A stretch of 64,000 nucleotides of DNA from Epilithonimonas vandammei (lineage in GTDB: Bacteria; Bacteroidota; Bacteroidia; Flavobacteriales; Weeksellaceae). The notes under the pieces are model-generated. The model ran no database searches. It was given only the letters and a program-made list of their open reading frames with translations, and was not told the origin of the DNA. Every line of letters begins with the position of its first letter. Position 1 is the stretch's first letter. Position numbers and translations under genes: made by a program. This document shows, in pieces, positions 34,695-43,746 of the stretch. The stretch lies in contig NZ_CP034161.1 of NCBI RefSeq assembly GCF_003860525.1, forward strand, positions 1,550,001 through 1,614,000, written 5' to 3'.

Positions 34695-35864
34695 ATGAAG
34701 GGTTTTAATTTTCTGAAACGGATAAACAGTTGGGTCGTATATTTTATAATGACCGCCATCGTCTTTGGAATTTCCGTTTCTTCTTTCCTGATGATAGACC
34801 AATTACGTAAACAAGAGATTCAGAAAATCAACTTGATTGCAACAGCGCTCAAGGCTTACACAGACGATGAAATTTCTGCCGACCCGAAAATTCAGGAATT
34901 ATATCTCGCTGTGATGCAGGATAATACCAATCTTCCAATAGTAGTAACAGACAAAAAGAAAAATCCGATTTTCCAGGCTAATATTCCTCCGAATATAGAA
35001 CAGGACTCTATAAAGCTGAAAAATCTGATCAGGAAAATGGAGAATTCTTATGAACCTTTCGTTGTAGAACTTCCGTCCGGAGAAAATCAGTATATTTATT
35101 ACGATAACTCAGATTTGCTGAATTATTTTCGGTATTATCCATACATTTTAGCCTTATTCATCGGTGCCTATTTGCTTTTTTCTTTTTGGTTTCTAAGAAC
35201 GCTTAAAAAAACCGACGAAGGTTTTGTTTGGGCGGGTCTTGCAAAAGAAACAGCGCACCAGATTGGAACGCCATTGTCATCAATGATTGGCTGGGTCGAG
35301 ATTATGAAGCTGGAAGATGAAAATGGATTAGGCGTGAAAGAATTGGAGATGGATGTCAATCGTCTCAAAACCATTTCCGAACGTTTTTCTAAAATAGGTT
35401 CCATTCCCGAACTGACGGATCTTGATATCAATGAAACAATTCAGCAAAACTTTGATTACCTGAAAAAAAGAATTTCAACAAGAGTCAATTTTACGTTGAG
35501 AAAAACATACGAGCCGGTTTTGGTTCCTCATAGCAGGATTTTGATGAGTTGGGTGATTGAAAATCTCGTAAAAAATGCGGTAGATGCAATGAAAGGTGAA
35601 GGCAAACTGGAATTGTCACTTTACAAAAAAAACAAAAATATTTATATCGATGTGACGGATACAGGAAGCGGAATGACCAAGCAACAGATCCGAAACGCTT
35701 TCAAACCTGGATTTTCTACCAAAAAACGGGGTTGGGGTTTGGGTTTGTCTTTAACGAAAAGAGTAGTGTCAGAGTATCACAAAGGCGATGTGAGAATTGC
35801 AAGTTCCGAGCTTGGAAAAGGAACGACTTTTAGGATTATTTTGAAGGAAGAGCAGAAATCTTAA
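34695..35864 (+). CDS. Sensor histidine kinase (orphan)
   Basis: 389-residue membrane kinase. Two membrane segments (about 13-34 and 147-167) enclose a periplasmic domain of roughly 110 residues. The HisKA-like dimerisation helix has AKETAHQIGTPLSSMIGW with H188 as phosphoacceptor. The ATPase domain has the N-box ENLVKNAVDAM, G1 DTGSGM, F-box FKPGFSTKKRG and G2 GLGLSLTKRV. No response regulator gene lies beside it. The signal sensed is unknown. A family F repeat follows its stop codon. Confidence 0.9.
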   Translation: MKGFNFLKRINSWVVYFIMTAIVFGISVSSFLMIDQLRKQEIQKINLIATALKAYTDDEISADPKIQELYLAVMQDNTNLPIVVTDKKKNPIFQANIPPNIEQDSIKLKNLIRKMENSYEPFVVELPSGENQYIYYDNSDLLNYFRYYPYILALFIGAYLLFSFWFLRTLKKTDEGFVWAGLAKETAHQIGTPLSSMIGWVEIMKLEDENGLGVKELEMDVNRLKTISERFSKIGSIPELTDLDINETIQQNFDYLKKRISTRVNFTLRKTYEPVLVPHSRILMSWVIENLVKNAVDAMKGEGKLELSLYKKNKNIYIDVTDTGSGMTKQQIRNAFKPGFSTKKRGWGLGLSLTKRVVSEYHKGDVRIASSELGKGTTFRIILKEEQKS

Positions 35865-35870
35865 TCTTAA

Positions 35871-35960
35871 AAACCACATAGGCACATAGTTTTTGGGCTA
35901 AGGATAAATAGCTTTCTATTTTCTACTTTTTTAATTTTATCCTATGTGTCTATGTGTTGA
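35871..35960. repeat. Palindromic repeat family F, copy 2
   Basis: AACCACATAGGCACATAG pairs with CTATGTGTCTATGTG about 50 bp later. Matches the core of the MITE without its terminal repeats. Confidence 0.72.
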
Positions 35961-36016
35961 AAATATTAAAATTGTTTAACTACGAATCACTAATTTTCCT
36001 TTGATTTCAAAATCCA

Positions 36017-36024
36017 TATCTTTG
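36017..36024 (+). promoter_or_regulatory. -7 box of the DEAD-box helicase gene
   Basis: TATCTTTG, 4 bp before the ATG at 36029. Transcription would start almost at the initiation codon, implying a leaderless or near-leaderless mRNA. Confidence 0.5.
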
Positions 36025-36028
36025 CAAA

Positions 36029-37381
36029 ATGAATAAAACCACTTTTGCAGATTTCGATTTACCGGAAAAGATTCTTGATGTTTTAGCTGACCTCAAGCTT
36101 TTTGAACCAACACCAATTCAGGAAAAAAGTTTGAAACCAATCCTTTCAGGTCGTGATGTGATGGGAATTGCACAGACCGGAACCGGAAAAACTTTGGCTT
36201 ATCTGCTTCCTGTTCTCAAAACTTGGAAATATAACAAATCTGGAAATCCAACGGTTTTGGTTCTCGTTCCTACAAGAGAATTGGTGGTTCAGGTAACGGA
36301 AGTTCTTGAAAAACTGACGGAAAATATCACTGCAAGAGTTATCGGCGTTTATGGTGGAAAAAACATCAATACACAGAAATTATTGTTCAATGATGGATGC
36401 GACATTTTGGTTGGAACACCGGGTCGTGTAATGGATTTGTCGATTGATAATGCGATTTCTCTAAGAGAAGTTAACAAATTAATCATTGACGAATTCGACG
36501 AAATGCTGAATCTAGGTTTCCGTCCACAACTGACTCACATCTTCGAAATGATGAAAGAGAAAAGGCAAAACATTCTTTTCTCAGCAACAATGACCGAAGC
36601 TCTAGACGAAATATTGAATGAATATTTCGCTTCTCCAATCGAGATTTCTTTGGCAAGGTCGGGAACGCCTTTGGAAAAAATTGCGCAATCTGCGATTCCT
36701 GTAGATAATTTCAATACCAAATTGAACTTGTTGATTCATCTTTTGAAAACAGAAGATAATCTGGAGAAAATCTTGATTTTCGCTAATAATAAAAAACACG
36801 CAGATTTAATTTTTGATAAACTGAATGTTGAGTTTCCGGATGAGTTTGGAGTCATTCATTCCAATAAATCTCAGAATTTCAGATTAAGAGTAATGCAAGA
36901 ATTCAGTAATGAAGAATTGCGCGGTGTGATTACGACAGATATTATGGCGAGAGGTTTGGATATTCCTGATATTTCTCACGTTTTCAACTTCGAAGTTCCA
37001 GAAGTTCCTGAACAATACATTCACAGAATCGGTAGAACCGGACGTGCAGACAAGGACGGAATCGCTATTACTTTCTTCACCAAAAAAGAAGAAGCTCAAC
37101 TTCTCGACATCGAATTATTGATGGATAAAGAAATCAATAAAACCGAATTCCCGGAAGAAGTAACAATTTCTAAAGTCAAAATCGCTTCGGAACAGGATGA
37201 AGTGAAAATGAAATTCCTAACCACAGCCAAACTCAACGAAGGCGAATCTGCTTTCCACGAGAAAAAAGACAAGAACAAGAAAATCAATCTTGGTGGACCA
37301 AGTAAGCGAAAAGCACCTAAAAAATTTGGAGCGAATAGAGCGCAACAAAAGCAAAAGTCAAAAGCTAAGAAAAAGAAATAA
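36029..37381 (+). CDS. DEAD-box ATP-dependent RNA helicase
   Basis: 450-residue RNA helicase. Motifs in order: Q-motif PTPIQEKSLKPIL, motif I AQTGTGKT (about 50-57), PTRELV, GTPGRV, motif II as DEFDE where most members have DEAD, motif III SATMTE, then ARGLDIPDISHV and motif VI HRIGRTGRADK. The last 40 residues are very basic (KRKAPKKFGANRAQQKQKSKAKKKK region) and suit RNA binding. The DEFD variant keeps the catalytic Asp-Glu pair. It is probably a cold-shock or ribosome-assembly helicase; the specific role is unknown. Confidence 0.92.
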   Translation: MNKTTFADFDLPEKILDVLADLKLFEPTPIQEKSLKPILSGRDVMGIAQTGTGKTLAYLLPVLKTWKYNKSGNPTVLVLVPTRELVVQVTEVLEKLTENITARVIGVYGGKNINTQKLLFNDGCDILVGTPGRVMDLSIDNAISLREVNKLIIDEFDEMLNLGFRPQLTHIFEMMKEKRQNILFSATMTEALDEILNEYFASPIEISLARSGTPLEKIAQSAIPVDNFNTKLNLLIHLLKTEDNLEKILIFANNKKHADLIFDKLNVEFPDEFGVIHSNKSQNFRLRVMQEFSNEELRGVITTDIMARGLDIPDISHVFNFEVPEVPEQYIHRIGRTGRADKDGIAITFFTKKEEAQLLDIELLMDKEINKTEFPEEVTISKVKIASEQDEVKMKFLTTAKLNEGESAFHEKKDKNKKINLGGPSKRKAPKKFGANRAQQKQKSKAKKKK

Positions 37382-37404
37382 ATAAAATTGTCGGATTCAA
37401 GGTT

Positions 37405-38340
37405 ATGAAGAAATATATCGTTTTCGCTATTGTTTTCTTTTCGTTAATGATGGAATCGCAAACTTTTGACATTGTTCCGTTGGGTATTTATGGAGGCGAG
37501 GAAGAAGATAATTTGTCATCGTATTTGATTTCAAAACACAATGCTAATCAGTTTTTGGCACTTGATGCTGGGACTATTAATGCAGGAATTAAAAAGTCTA
37601 TAGAAAAAGGTACGTTTTCGGTTTCAAGAGATGTTGTTCTCAAAGATTATATCAAAGCTTATTTTATATCACATGGTCATTTGGATCATATTTCCGGTTT
37701 AATCATCAATTCTCCTGCAGATTCTAAGAAAAACATCTATGCCATTACGTTTGTGCAAGATATTATAAAGAAACATTATTTTATTAATGATACTTGGGCC
37801 AATTTTACTGATGAAGGTGTTGCTCCTATTGGAAAATATACGTTGAAAAATTTGGATACTCAGAGTTATACAGAAATCCCAGAAACTGGATTGAAAATAA
37901 AAGCTTTCGAACTGAGTCATACCAAAGATTATAAAAGTTCTGCAGTTTTGGTTAATCACAACAATCAGTATGTTTTATATCTTGGCGATACTGGAGCAGA
38001 TAGAATTGAGGAAAGTAAAGATTTAGAAATTCTTTGGAAAAGCATTGCCGAATTAATCAAGAAAAATAGTTTAAAGGCGATTTTGATAGAAGTTTCTTTT
38101 CCTAATAATCAACCCGAGAAATTTCTTTTTGGTCATCTTACTCCCAATTTGCTGAACGAAGAATTTTCTAAATTGGCAAAACTTGCAAGCAAGGAAAAGA
38201 TGAAAAATTTTAAGGTTATAGTTACCCATAGAAAACCAACCGGCAACAACCCAGAGATTATAAAAAAAGAATTGCTGCAAAATAATTCTTTGGAACTTAA
38301 TTATATTTTCCCCGTTCAGGGAGAAAAATTAAGTTTTTAA
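37405..38340 (+). CDS. Class II 3',5'-cyclic-nucleotide phosphodiesterase (CpdP-like)
   Basis: 311-residue metallo-beta-lactamase-fold enzyme with a signal peptide (MKKYIVFAIVFFSLMMESQ), hence periplasmic or secreted. The metal site is H90-G-H92-L-D94-H95 in ISHGHLDHISGL, followed by ELSHTKDYKSSAVLV, LYLGDTGAD and a late His in FGHLTPNLL and VTHRKPTG. This set matches the class II cAMP phosphodiesterases (yeast PDE1, Vibrio CpdP). It begins 24 bp after the helicase gene and may be co-transcribed with it; a terminator follows. Confidence 0.85.
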   Translation: MKKYIVFAIVFFSLMMESQTFDIVPLGIYGGEEEDNLSSYLISKHNANQFLALDAGTINAGIKKSIEKGTFSVSRDVVLKDYIKAYFISHGHLDHISGLIINSPADSKKNIYAITFVQDIIKKHYFINDTWANFTDEGVAPIGKYTLKNLDTQSYTEIPETGLKIKAFELSHTKDYKSSAVLVNHNNQYVLYLGDTGADRIEESKDLEILWKSIAELIKKNSLKAILIEVSFPNNQPEKFLFGHLTPNLLNEEFSKLAKLASKEKMKNFKVIVTHRKPTGNNPEIIKKELLQNNSLELNYIFPVQGEKLSF

Positions 38341-38373
38341 TTACAGAATTTGATTTTGTTTTTAGCTAAAATA

Positions 38374-38406
38374 AACCCTCAGAATTTTCTGAGGGTTACT
38401 TTTTTA
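38374..38406. terminator. Terminator between the phosphodiesterase and ABC permease genes
   Basis: Stem AACCCTCAGAA/TTCTGAGGGTT with T6 on the plus strand, shared by two convergent genes. Confidence 0.78.
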
Positions 38407-39717
38407 TCAATTCCTAATCCACTTCCAAATCTCCTTCAAAGTCGCCTTATTTCCATACATCAGGATTCCAACTCTATATATTTTCGCAGCAATGTAAACC
38501 ATCAATAGAGTAGAAGCAATCAATAGGAAAATCGATAACAAAATCTCCCAAAGCGGAACACCAAATGGGATTCTCGCAATCATTGCAACTGGCGACGTAA
38601 ACGGAATAATAGACAACCAAAAAGCCATCGGTCCATCTGGATTATTCATAATAGTGAAACTTCCGTAAAGTCCTAACATCAAAGGAACAATCGCAAACAT
38701 CGTGAACTGTTGAGTTTCCGTTTCATTATCAACTGCACTTCCAATCGCGGCGTACATCGAGCTATAAAAAATATAACCGAACAAAAAGAAGAACACGAAA
38801 ACACTGATGATTCCGATATAATTCATATCCAAAAGAACGTGAGAAATCTCTGTAGCTGTTTGTTGGAAATCCATATTTTTCATTATTTCGCCTTGTTCCG
38901 CAGGCATATTTTTTTGCATTGCCGCAAATCCTGTATTAAGGAAAAGCGCAGCAGTCACAGACATCGCAATCCAAACAATAAACTGGGTCAAAGCAACCAA
39001 AGTTACACCTAAGATTTTCCCCATCATCAGTTCAAATGGTTTTACAGATGAGATGATGATTTCCACAACGCGGTTGTTTTTCTCTTCCAAAACGCTTCGC
39101 ATTACTCTTACACCATAGATGATGATGAACATAAAAACGACATACATCAATCCAAAACTCAAAGCTGTTTTGATTCCGAAAGCCAGGTCACTTTCAGGTC
39201 GGTCACTTTCCGTTACGTTTTGAGAAATAATTTTGAAGCTTTTATCAAGATTCACGATTCTGTCTTCGGAGATTCCGAGCATTTTGATTTTTTCTTTTTT
39301 CAAGATTTCGCTCAAATCTCTGGAAACAGCAGTTTTTGTATCAACACCAATTTTCTTGTTGGTTAATAATTTTGTTCCACTTTCCAATGCGTCAAAATTC
39401 TTGTCTTTCAACTCCGGGATGATGAGGATTCCGTCTGACCCTTTTAGTTCTTTCAGATTTTTGACCAAAGCATTTTCCGTATTGGTTGGCACAAAAGTGT
39501 AAGTAATATCTTTTGTCGATTTCAATTGACCAGCAAAAATTCCGCTTTTGTCAACCACTTCAAAATGGTATTCAGCCTCGTTGGCTTTGAACATAAAACC
39601 AATTAACGCACCAAATCCAACTATCATTAATGGCGCCAAAATCGTCAAAATAATAAAAGATTTTTTCTTAACCTGCGTCAGAAATTCTCTTTTCGTTATG
39701 AGGAATATATTTTTCAT
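38407..39717 (-). CDS. ABC-2 type transporter permease (NatB-like)
   Basis: 436-residue membrane subunit. The first membrane segment (about 18-40) is followed by a large extracytoplasmic domain (residues 50-180), then a cluster of five membrane segments in the C-terminal half with the hallmark VMRSVLEEKNNRVVEIIISSVKPFELMMGKILGVTLVALTQF of the NatB/YhaP group. It works with the ATPase encoded 154 bp upstream on the same strand. NatAB systems export Na+ or other solutes in Bacillus, but the substrate here is open. Between the two genes lies a family A repeat. Confidence 0.88.
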   Translation of the reverse strand: MKNIFLITKREFLTQVKKKSFIILTILAPLMIVGFGALIGFMFKANEAEYHFEVVDKSGIFAGQLKSTKDITYTFVPTNTENALVKNLKELKGSDGILIIPELKDKNFDALESGTKLLTNKKIGVDTKTAVSRDLSEILKKEKIKMLGISEDRIVNLDKSFKIISQNVTESDRPESDLAFGIKTALSFGLMYVVFMFIIIYGVRVMRSVLEEKNNRVVEIIISSVKPFELMMGKILGVTLVALTQFIVWIAMSVTAALFLNTGFAAMQKNMPAEQGEIMKNMDFQQTATEISHVLLDMNYIGIISVFVFFFLFGYIFYSSMYAAIGSAVDNETETQQFTMFAIVPLMLGLYGSFTIMNNPDGPMAFWLSIIPFTSPVAMIARIPFGVPLWEILLSIFLLIASTLLMVYIAAKIYRVGILMYGNKATLKEIWKWIRN

Positions 39718-39756
39718 TTATTGTAAAAAGTAAAATGTATTAAGTAAAAAGTATTT

Positions 39757-39871
39757 TGATTTTCTTTGTTTCCCCGACCCTAAAGGGAGCGAAGAAAATC
39801 AATTTTTACCTCAACCCTAAAAGGAGTGAAGAAAATCAATCCTCCCTTTAGGGCTGGGGTAAAAATTGATT
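39757..39871. repeat. Palindromic repeat family A, copy 3 (three cores)
   Basis: Three cores (CCCCGACCCTAAAGGGAG, then an eroded CTCAACCCTAAAAGGAG, then CTCCCTTTAGGGCTGGGG) are interleaved with arms TTGATTTTCTT/AAGAAAATCAA and AATCAATTTTTACC/GGTAAAAATTGATT. It lies inside an operon, between ATPase and permease genes. Confidence 0.8.
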
Positions 39872-40777
39872 TTATGACTTCACAGCATTAATGAAGACCT
39901 CATTCATACTAGGGATTTTCTCGTTGAAGGTTCTTATCGTTCCCGTTTTCAATAAATCCTGAAGCAGAACATTTTGATTCTCTGTATTTTTCAACTCAAA
40001 ATTGAACAATCCATTTGCCGTTCCCAGATTTTCGATTTGATATTTTCTCGTCAGTTCCTCCAGATTTTCAGAATTTACGTCTGACAAAACCACCGAGAAA
40101 ACATTTTGTTTAAACTGTTCACGAACATCAAAAACTTTCCCGTCCAGAACTTTTTTAGAATTATTAATCAATGCTACAAAATCACACATTTCCTCTACAC
40201 TTTCCATTCGGTGTGTTGATAGGATGATAGTCGTTCCGTCGTTTTTCAATCGGATGATTTGGTCTTTAATAAGATTCGCATTTACAGGGTCAAAACCCGA
40301 AAAAGGTTCATCCAGAATCAACAATTTCGGACGATGCAGAACTGTCACCACAAATTGGATTTTCTGCGCCATCCCTTTGGAAAGTTCACTCAGTTTTTTC
40401 TTCCACCATTGGTCGATATTCAGTTGCTCAAACCAGAATTTTGCTTGCGAAAGTGCTTCTTGTCGGGACATTCCTTTTAGTTCTCCAAAATATAGAAGTT
40501 GGTCGCCCACCGTCATATTCTTGTAAAGACCACGTTCTTCCGGCATATAACCGATGTTTTTGATATGTTCCGGATTCAGTTTTTCACCATCAATCCAAAC
40601 ATTTCCTTCGTCGGCTTGAGTAATTTGATTAATAATTCGGATAAACGACGTTTTTCCTGCGCCATTTGGACCAAGAAGTCCATAAATACTTGCAGTTGGA
40701 ACTTCAATCGAAAAGTCCTGAAGCGCAATTTTTTTTCCAGCGTTGTACGTTTTTTTGATATTTTCTGCTTTCAGCAT
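39872..40777 (-). CDS. ABC transporter ATP-binding protein (NatA-like)
   Basis: 301-residue ATPase. Walker A GPNGAGKT at residues 36-43, Q-loop YMPEERGLYKNMTVG, signature LSKGMAQKIQF (variant of LSGGQ as common in NatA/CcmA types), Walker B LLILDEPFSGFDP and H-loop STHRMES. A C-terminal extension of about 90 residues (DUF4162-like) is typical of exporters of this type. It forms an operon with the NatB-like permease gene downstream. No substrate-binding protein is present, in line with an exporter. Confidence 0.92.
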   Translation of the reverse strand: MLKAENIKKTYNAGKKIALQDFSIEVPTASIYGLLGPNGAGKTSFIRIINQITQADEGNVWIDGEKLNPEHIKNIGYMPEERGLYKNMTVGDQLLYFGELKGMSRQEALSQAKFWFEQLNIDQWWKKKLSELSKGMAQKIQFVVTVLHRPKLLILDEPFSGFDPVNANLIKDQIIRLKNDGTTIILSTHRMESVEEMCDFVALINNSKKVLDGKVFDVREQFKQNVFSVVLSDVNSENLEELTRKYQIENLGTANGLFNFELKNTENQNVLLQDLLKTGTIRTFNEKIPSMNEVFINAVKS

Positions 40778-40831
40778 ACAGATTTTTTATTTTTTTTAGG
40801 AGCAACAAGATTGGTCCTTCGGTTCACTATT

Positions 40832-40893
40832 CCAACCCGCTGTCCGCTATATCTTTTTTTTGCAAAAAAGGATGCCGCTACCATCGGGGCTAT
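40832..40893. repeat. Palindromic repeat family C/E, copy C2
   Basis: CCGCTGTCCGCTATATC at the left and GATGCCGCTACCATCGGGGCTA at the right, with inner TTTTTTTTGCAAAAAA. Shorter version of the element at 6945-7059. Confidence 0.7.
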
Positions 40894-41040
40894 GTTGAGG
40901 TTTTGTCTTCTTTCTCAACCGATTTTTAAAACCTTACAAAATTAGTTTAAAAAAGACAAAAATGTTACAGAATACGAAATTCAAAATATGATATTAATTC
41001 TTTGATGAGCGTCAGTGTCTTTATCTCCTATATTTATTAT

Positions 41041-41130
41041 CTTTAAAGGAATCGATGAATCTATGATTTGCGAACCTTAAAAATGTTTTCAATAATTTCA
41101 AAAATCTTAGCGGACTTTGCGTTCAAAATT
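41041..41130. repeat. Intergenic repeat family B, copy 3
   Basis: Contains TTGCGAACCTTAAAAATGTTTTCAAT, AATTTCAAAAATCTT and GCGGACTTTGCGTTCAAAA. Confidence 0.72.
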
Positions 41131-41191
41131 CCAAAGTCGAATTTAAAATAATTAAATTTGCCGAACAAAGCAATTCGCTAAAATTCAAACT

Positions 41192-42250
41192 ATGACTCAA
41201 GAATTTTTGGGAAATTCCCAATTCCAGATATCCAATCAACTCATTTCTGCAAGCTGTCCTTCCAATATTGCATTGATTAAATATTGGGGAAAATACAAAA
41301 ATCAAATTCCGGCCAATCCAAGCATCAGCTATACTTTGAACCATTGCAGAACCAATACGACAATGGAGTTTTTTGCCGGAGAAGATTTTTCTGTTCAGAC
41401 TTTTTTAGCAGGAAATGAAGAGAAGAAATTTGCTGAGAAAATTGAAAAATATTTCAAAAATATTGAGCCATATCTGCCTTGGGTTTTGAAAGGAAAATAT
41501 ATCATTAAAACCAAAAATACCTTTCCTCACAGTTCAGGAATCGCCAGTTCAGCCTCTGGTTTCGGAGCGATTGCAAAATGTCTGATGAACTTAGATGAGA
41601 TATTCAATTCTAACAACCAACAATCAGAATTTGCCAACCAAAAAGCTAGCTTTTTAGCAAGATTGGGAAGTGGAAGTGCTTGCAGAAGTCTTTACGAAGG
41701 TTTGGTGGTTTGGGGAAAAACCGCAGAAGTAGAAGGAAGTTCGGATTTGTTTGCAGTTCCTTATAATAACGATGAGATTCATCCGATTTTCAAAAACTTC
41801 AACGATTGGGTTTTGTTGATTCACGAAGGGCAAAAGTCTGTTTCCTCCACGGTTGGTCACGGTTTGATGAACACCAATCCTTACGCAGAAAGACGTTTCC
41901 AGGAAGCTCACGAGAATTTCGCCAAACTGAAGACGATTCTTTCATCCGGTGATATGGAAGGTTTCATCAAATTGGTTGAGCACGAAGCATTGACACTTCA
42001 CGCAATGATGATGATGAGCGAGCCTGCTTTCATTTTGATGCAAACAGGAACCCTGCAAGTCATTAATAAAATTTGGGAATTTAGAAGAATTACAGGTTTG
42101 GCTTTGTTCTTCACATTAGACGCAGGAGCCAACGTTCATTTGCTTTTCCCGAATGATATCGATAACGACAGAATTACAGATTTCATCCAGACAGAACTGA
42201 TTCCATTGACACAGAAAGGTGGAGTAGTGAAAGATGTGATGAGGTTTTAA
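41192..42250 (+). CDS. mvaD: Diphosphomevalonate decarboxylase
   Basis: 352-residue GHMP-family enzyme giving isopentenyl diphosphate from mevalonate diphosphate, the last step of the mevalonate route. Markers are CPSNIALIKYWGKY near residue 27, the ATP-binding loop FPHSSGIASSASGFGAIA near 110 and the SGSACRSLYEGLVVW block containing the phosphate-binding serines and arginine. The catalytic Asp is expected in LDAGANVHLLF near residue 310. Flavobacteriia generally use the mevalonate pathway. No other mevalonate gene is adjacent. Confidence 0.92.
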   Translation: MTQEFLGNSQFQISNQLISASCPSNIALIKYWGKYKNQIPANPSISYTLNHCRTNTTMEFFAGEDFSVQTFLAGNEEKKFAEKIEKYFKNIEPYLPWVLKGKYIIKTKNTFPHSSGIASSASGFGAIAKCLMNLDEIFNSNNQQSEFANQKASFLARLGSGSACRSLYEGLVVWGKTAEVEGSSDLFAVPYNNDEIHPIFKNFNDWVLLIHEGQKSVSSTVGHGLMNTNPYAERRFQEAHENFAKLKTILSSGDMEGFIKLVEHEALTLHAMMMMSEPAFILMQTGTLQVINKIWEFRRITGLALFFTLDAGANVHLLFPNDIDNDRITDFIQTELIPLTQKGGVVKDVMRF

Positions 42251-42309
42251 TTTTTGTAAAATGTATTATTTACAAAGTCAAATGTACTTTAATAATAAAA
42301 TAACAGTTT

Positions 42310-42370
42310 GTCATTCCGGAGAAATCTCAACATAGAAGTAAAAAAGTAGTTTAGATTTTTCCGGAATGAC
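42310..42370. repeat. Palindromic repeat family D, complete copy
   Basis: GTCATTCCGGAGAAATC and GATTTTTCCGGAATGAC, inverted arms of about 17 bp around an AT-rich centre. Confidence 0.78.
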
Positions 42371-42402
42371 AAACTTTGTGGATAATGACTATTCTTATCT
42401 TT

Positions 42403-42912
42403 ATGGAAAAATTAGAGTTTGCAGAATTTTTAAAATTAAGAAGAAGAGAAAGATATTTTAAATTTGGAGTTTATAAAGAGATTCCAACACAAAAGGTATT
42501 TCGTCAAAGCGGAAGTTTATTTTGGGTGATCTTGATTACTACATTAATTTTATTTTTTTACATTTATAGAACCAATAATTCTGATCAAGCTTACAAGCCT
42601 GCAATGGCAGTAGTAGTTTATTCAATTTTTACTTTTGGTCTTTTTGTTAAATTTATTTTAAGTTTATTTTTTCCGGAATTAATTTTAAATGAAAAAGGAA
42701 TGAAATTTTTGGGAAGAAAATTCATAAACTGGAAAGAAATTAGAAAAGTCAAAATTGAGTATGTTGGGAATTCAAAAATAATGTTTATTGTCACTAAAAA
42801 TAATTCCAAAAAGATTATTGTAAATCTTAATCTTACAAATATTGCTAACTTAAAAATTTATACGAGATCTTATCTTAAAAAATTTGGTTCAAAAAGATTT
42901 TTTTTACAATGA
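42403..42912 (+). CDS. Small membrane protein, possibly PH-like domain
   Basis: About 169 residues, not assigned to a named family. A charged N-terminal segment (EFLKLRRRERYFKFGVYKEIPTQK) leads into two closely spaced membrane helices (about residues 37-52 and 65-85), then a basic soluble domain of alternating strands (FPELILNEKGMKFLGRKFINWKEIRKVKIEYV and KIMFIVTKNNSKKIIVNL) that looks like the PH-like fold of bacterial membrane proteins. The start is uncertain: ATG at 42403 or 42385. It overlaps the next gene by 4 bp (ATGA), so they are translationally coupled. Confidence 0.65.
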   Translation: MEKLEFAEFLKLRRRERYFKFGVYKEIPTQKVFRQSGSLFWVILITTLILFFYIYRTNNSDQAYKPAMAVVVYSIFTFGLFVKFILSLFFPELILNEKGMKFLGRKFINWKEIRKVKIEYVGNSKIMFIVTKNNSKKIIVNLNLTNIANLKIYTRSYLKKFGSKRFFLQ

Positions 42913-43286
42913 ATATCCACCACATCGCCATCATCTGTTCAGATTATGAAGTCTCAAAAAAATTCTATACAGAAGTTTTAGGACTTAATATCATTCGTGA
43001 AGTTTATCGTGAAGAAAGACAGTCTTACAAACTGGATTTAGCAAACGGAGAACATTATGTGATTGAATTATTCTCATTTCCTAATCCACCAACTCGACCT
43101 TCAAGACCAGAAAGTTGCGGACTTCGTCATCTCGCTTTTTCTATAGATAATGTCGAAGAAAAACGAAACGAATTGATATCGAAAGGCTTAGAATGCGAAG
43201 AAATCAGAATCGATGAATTTACGGATAAACAATTCTTCTTTACAACTGATCCTGATAATTTGCCTTTGGAATTTTATGAGAATTAG
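42909..43286 (+). CDS. VOC/glyoxalase-fold protein, YaeR/GloA2-like
   Basis: 125-residue vicinal-oxygen-chelate protein with two beta-alpha-beta-beta-beta modules. Metal-ligand positions are seen as MNIHHIAIICSD (His 5), HYVIELF (Glu), LRHLAFSI (His) and PLEFYE (Glu). The overall pattern SYKLDLANGEHYVIELFSFPNPPTRPSRPESCGLRHL is that of the YaeR/SMU1112c group, whose substrate is not known; it should not be assumed to be lactoylglutathione lyase. Start codon overlaps the stop of the upstream membrane protein gene. Confidence 0.83.
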   Translation: MNIHHIAIICSDYEVSKKFYTEVLGLNIIREVYREERQSYKLDLANGEHYVIELFSFPNPPTRPSRPESCGLRHLAFSIDNVEEKRNELISKGLECEEIRIDEFTDKQFFFTTDPDNLPLEFYEN

Positions 43287-43359
43287 ACTTAGAGATAATA
43301 GACGGATAGATGATAGACTTTAAAAATCATTTATCATTCATCAATGATCATTTATAATT

Positions 43360-43746
43360 TTAATGTGCGTAACCAGTCAAAAAGCTAACAATCATAATGG
43401 TGAGCACTATCATAGAAATCACCACATAAGTGTAATCTTTCTCTTTGAGGTATCCTATCAATGCAAATATAATTCTTACCAAAGGTGTAAGGATTAGGAA
43501 CAAAATTCCCAACTGAATAATCGCCATTCCTTCAGCTTTCATAAGCGAAGTCCAAAAACTCCCCCATACCTTTTCAGATGAATCGCCCATTTCCAAAAGA
43601 TTGTATTTTCTAGGCATTTTGAAACCTTCTGTAAACAGTTTGATAAATCCAACAAGTGATGTCACTACAGAGAGTAATACCCCTAGTCGCAGTAGATTGC
43701 CAACAGAACGATTCAGGTCTACATCGGTAAATGGTCTGGTTCTCAT
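43360..43746 (-). CDS. DUF1634 membrane protein, coupled to TauE-like transporter
   Basis: 128-residue protein with three membrane helices (about 17-36, 74-95 and 104-124), a DUF1634 family member. These are almost always encoded next to TauE/SafE permeases, and here the ATG overlaps the stop of that gene by one base (TAATG), so the two are translated together. It is probably a subunit or modulator of the transporter, but no activity is known. Confidence 0.8.
   Translation of the reverse strand: MRTRPFTDVDLNRSVGNLLRLGVLLSVVTSLVGFIKLFTEGFKMPRKYNLLEMGDSSEKVWGSFWTSLMKAEGMAIIQLGILFLILTPLVRIIFALIGYLKEKDYTYVVISMIVLTIMIVSFLTGYAH

Larger units (their letters stand above)
40778..41191. other. 410-bp gene-free region between divergent transcripts
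   Basis: Between the ABC ATPase gene (minus) and mvaD (plus). It contains a family C/E repeat (40832-40893) and a family B repeat (41041-41130); no promoter box could be assigned with confidence. Confidence 0.65.

Noticed and set aside
42909-43286. Lactoylglutathione lyase (glyoxalase I)
   Set aside because: It belongs to the small YaeR-like branch of the VOC fold, whose substrate is not known.
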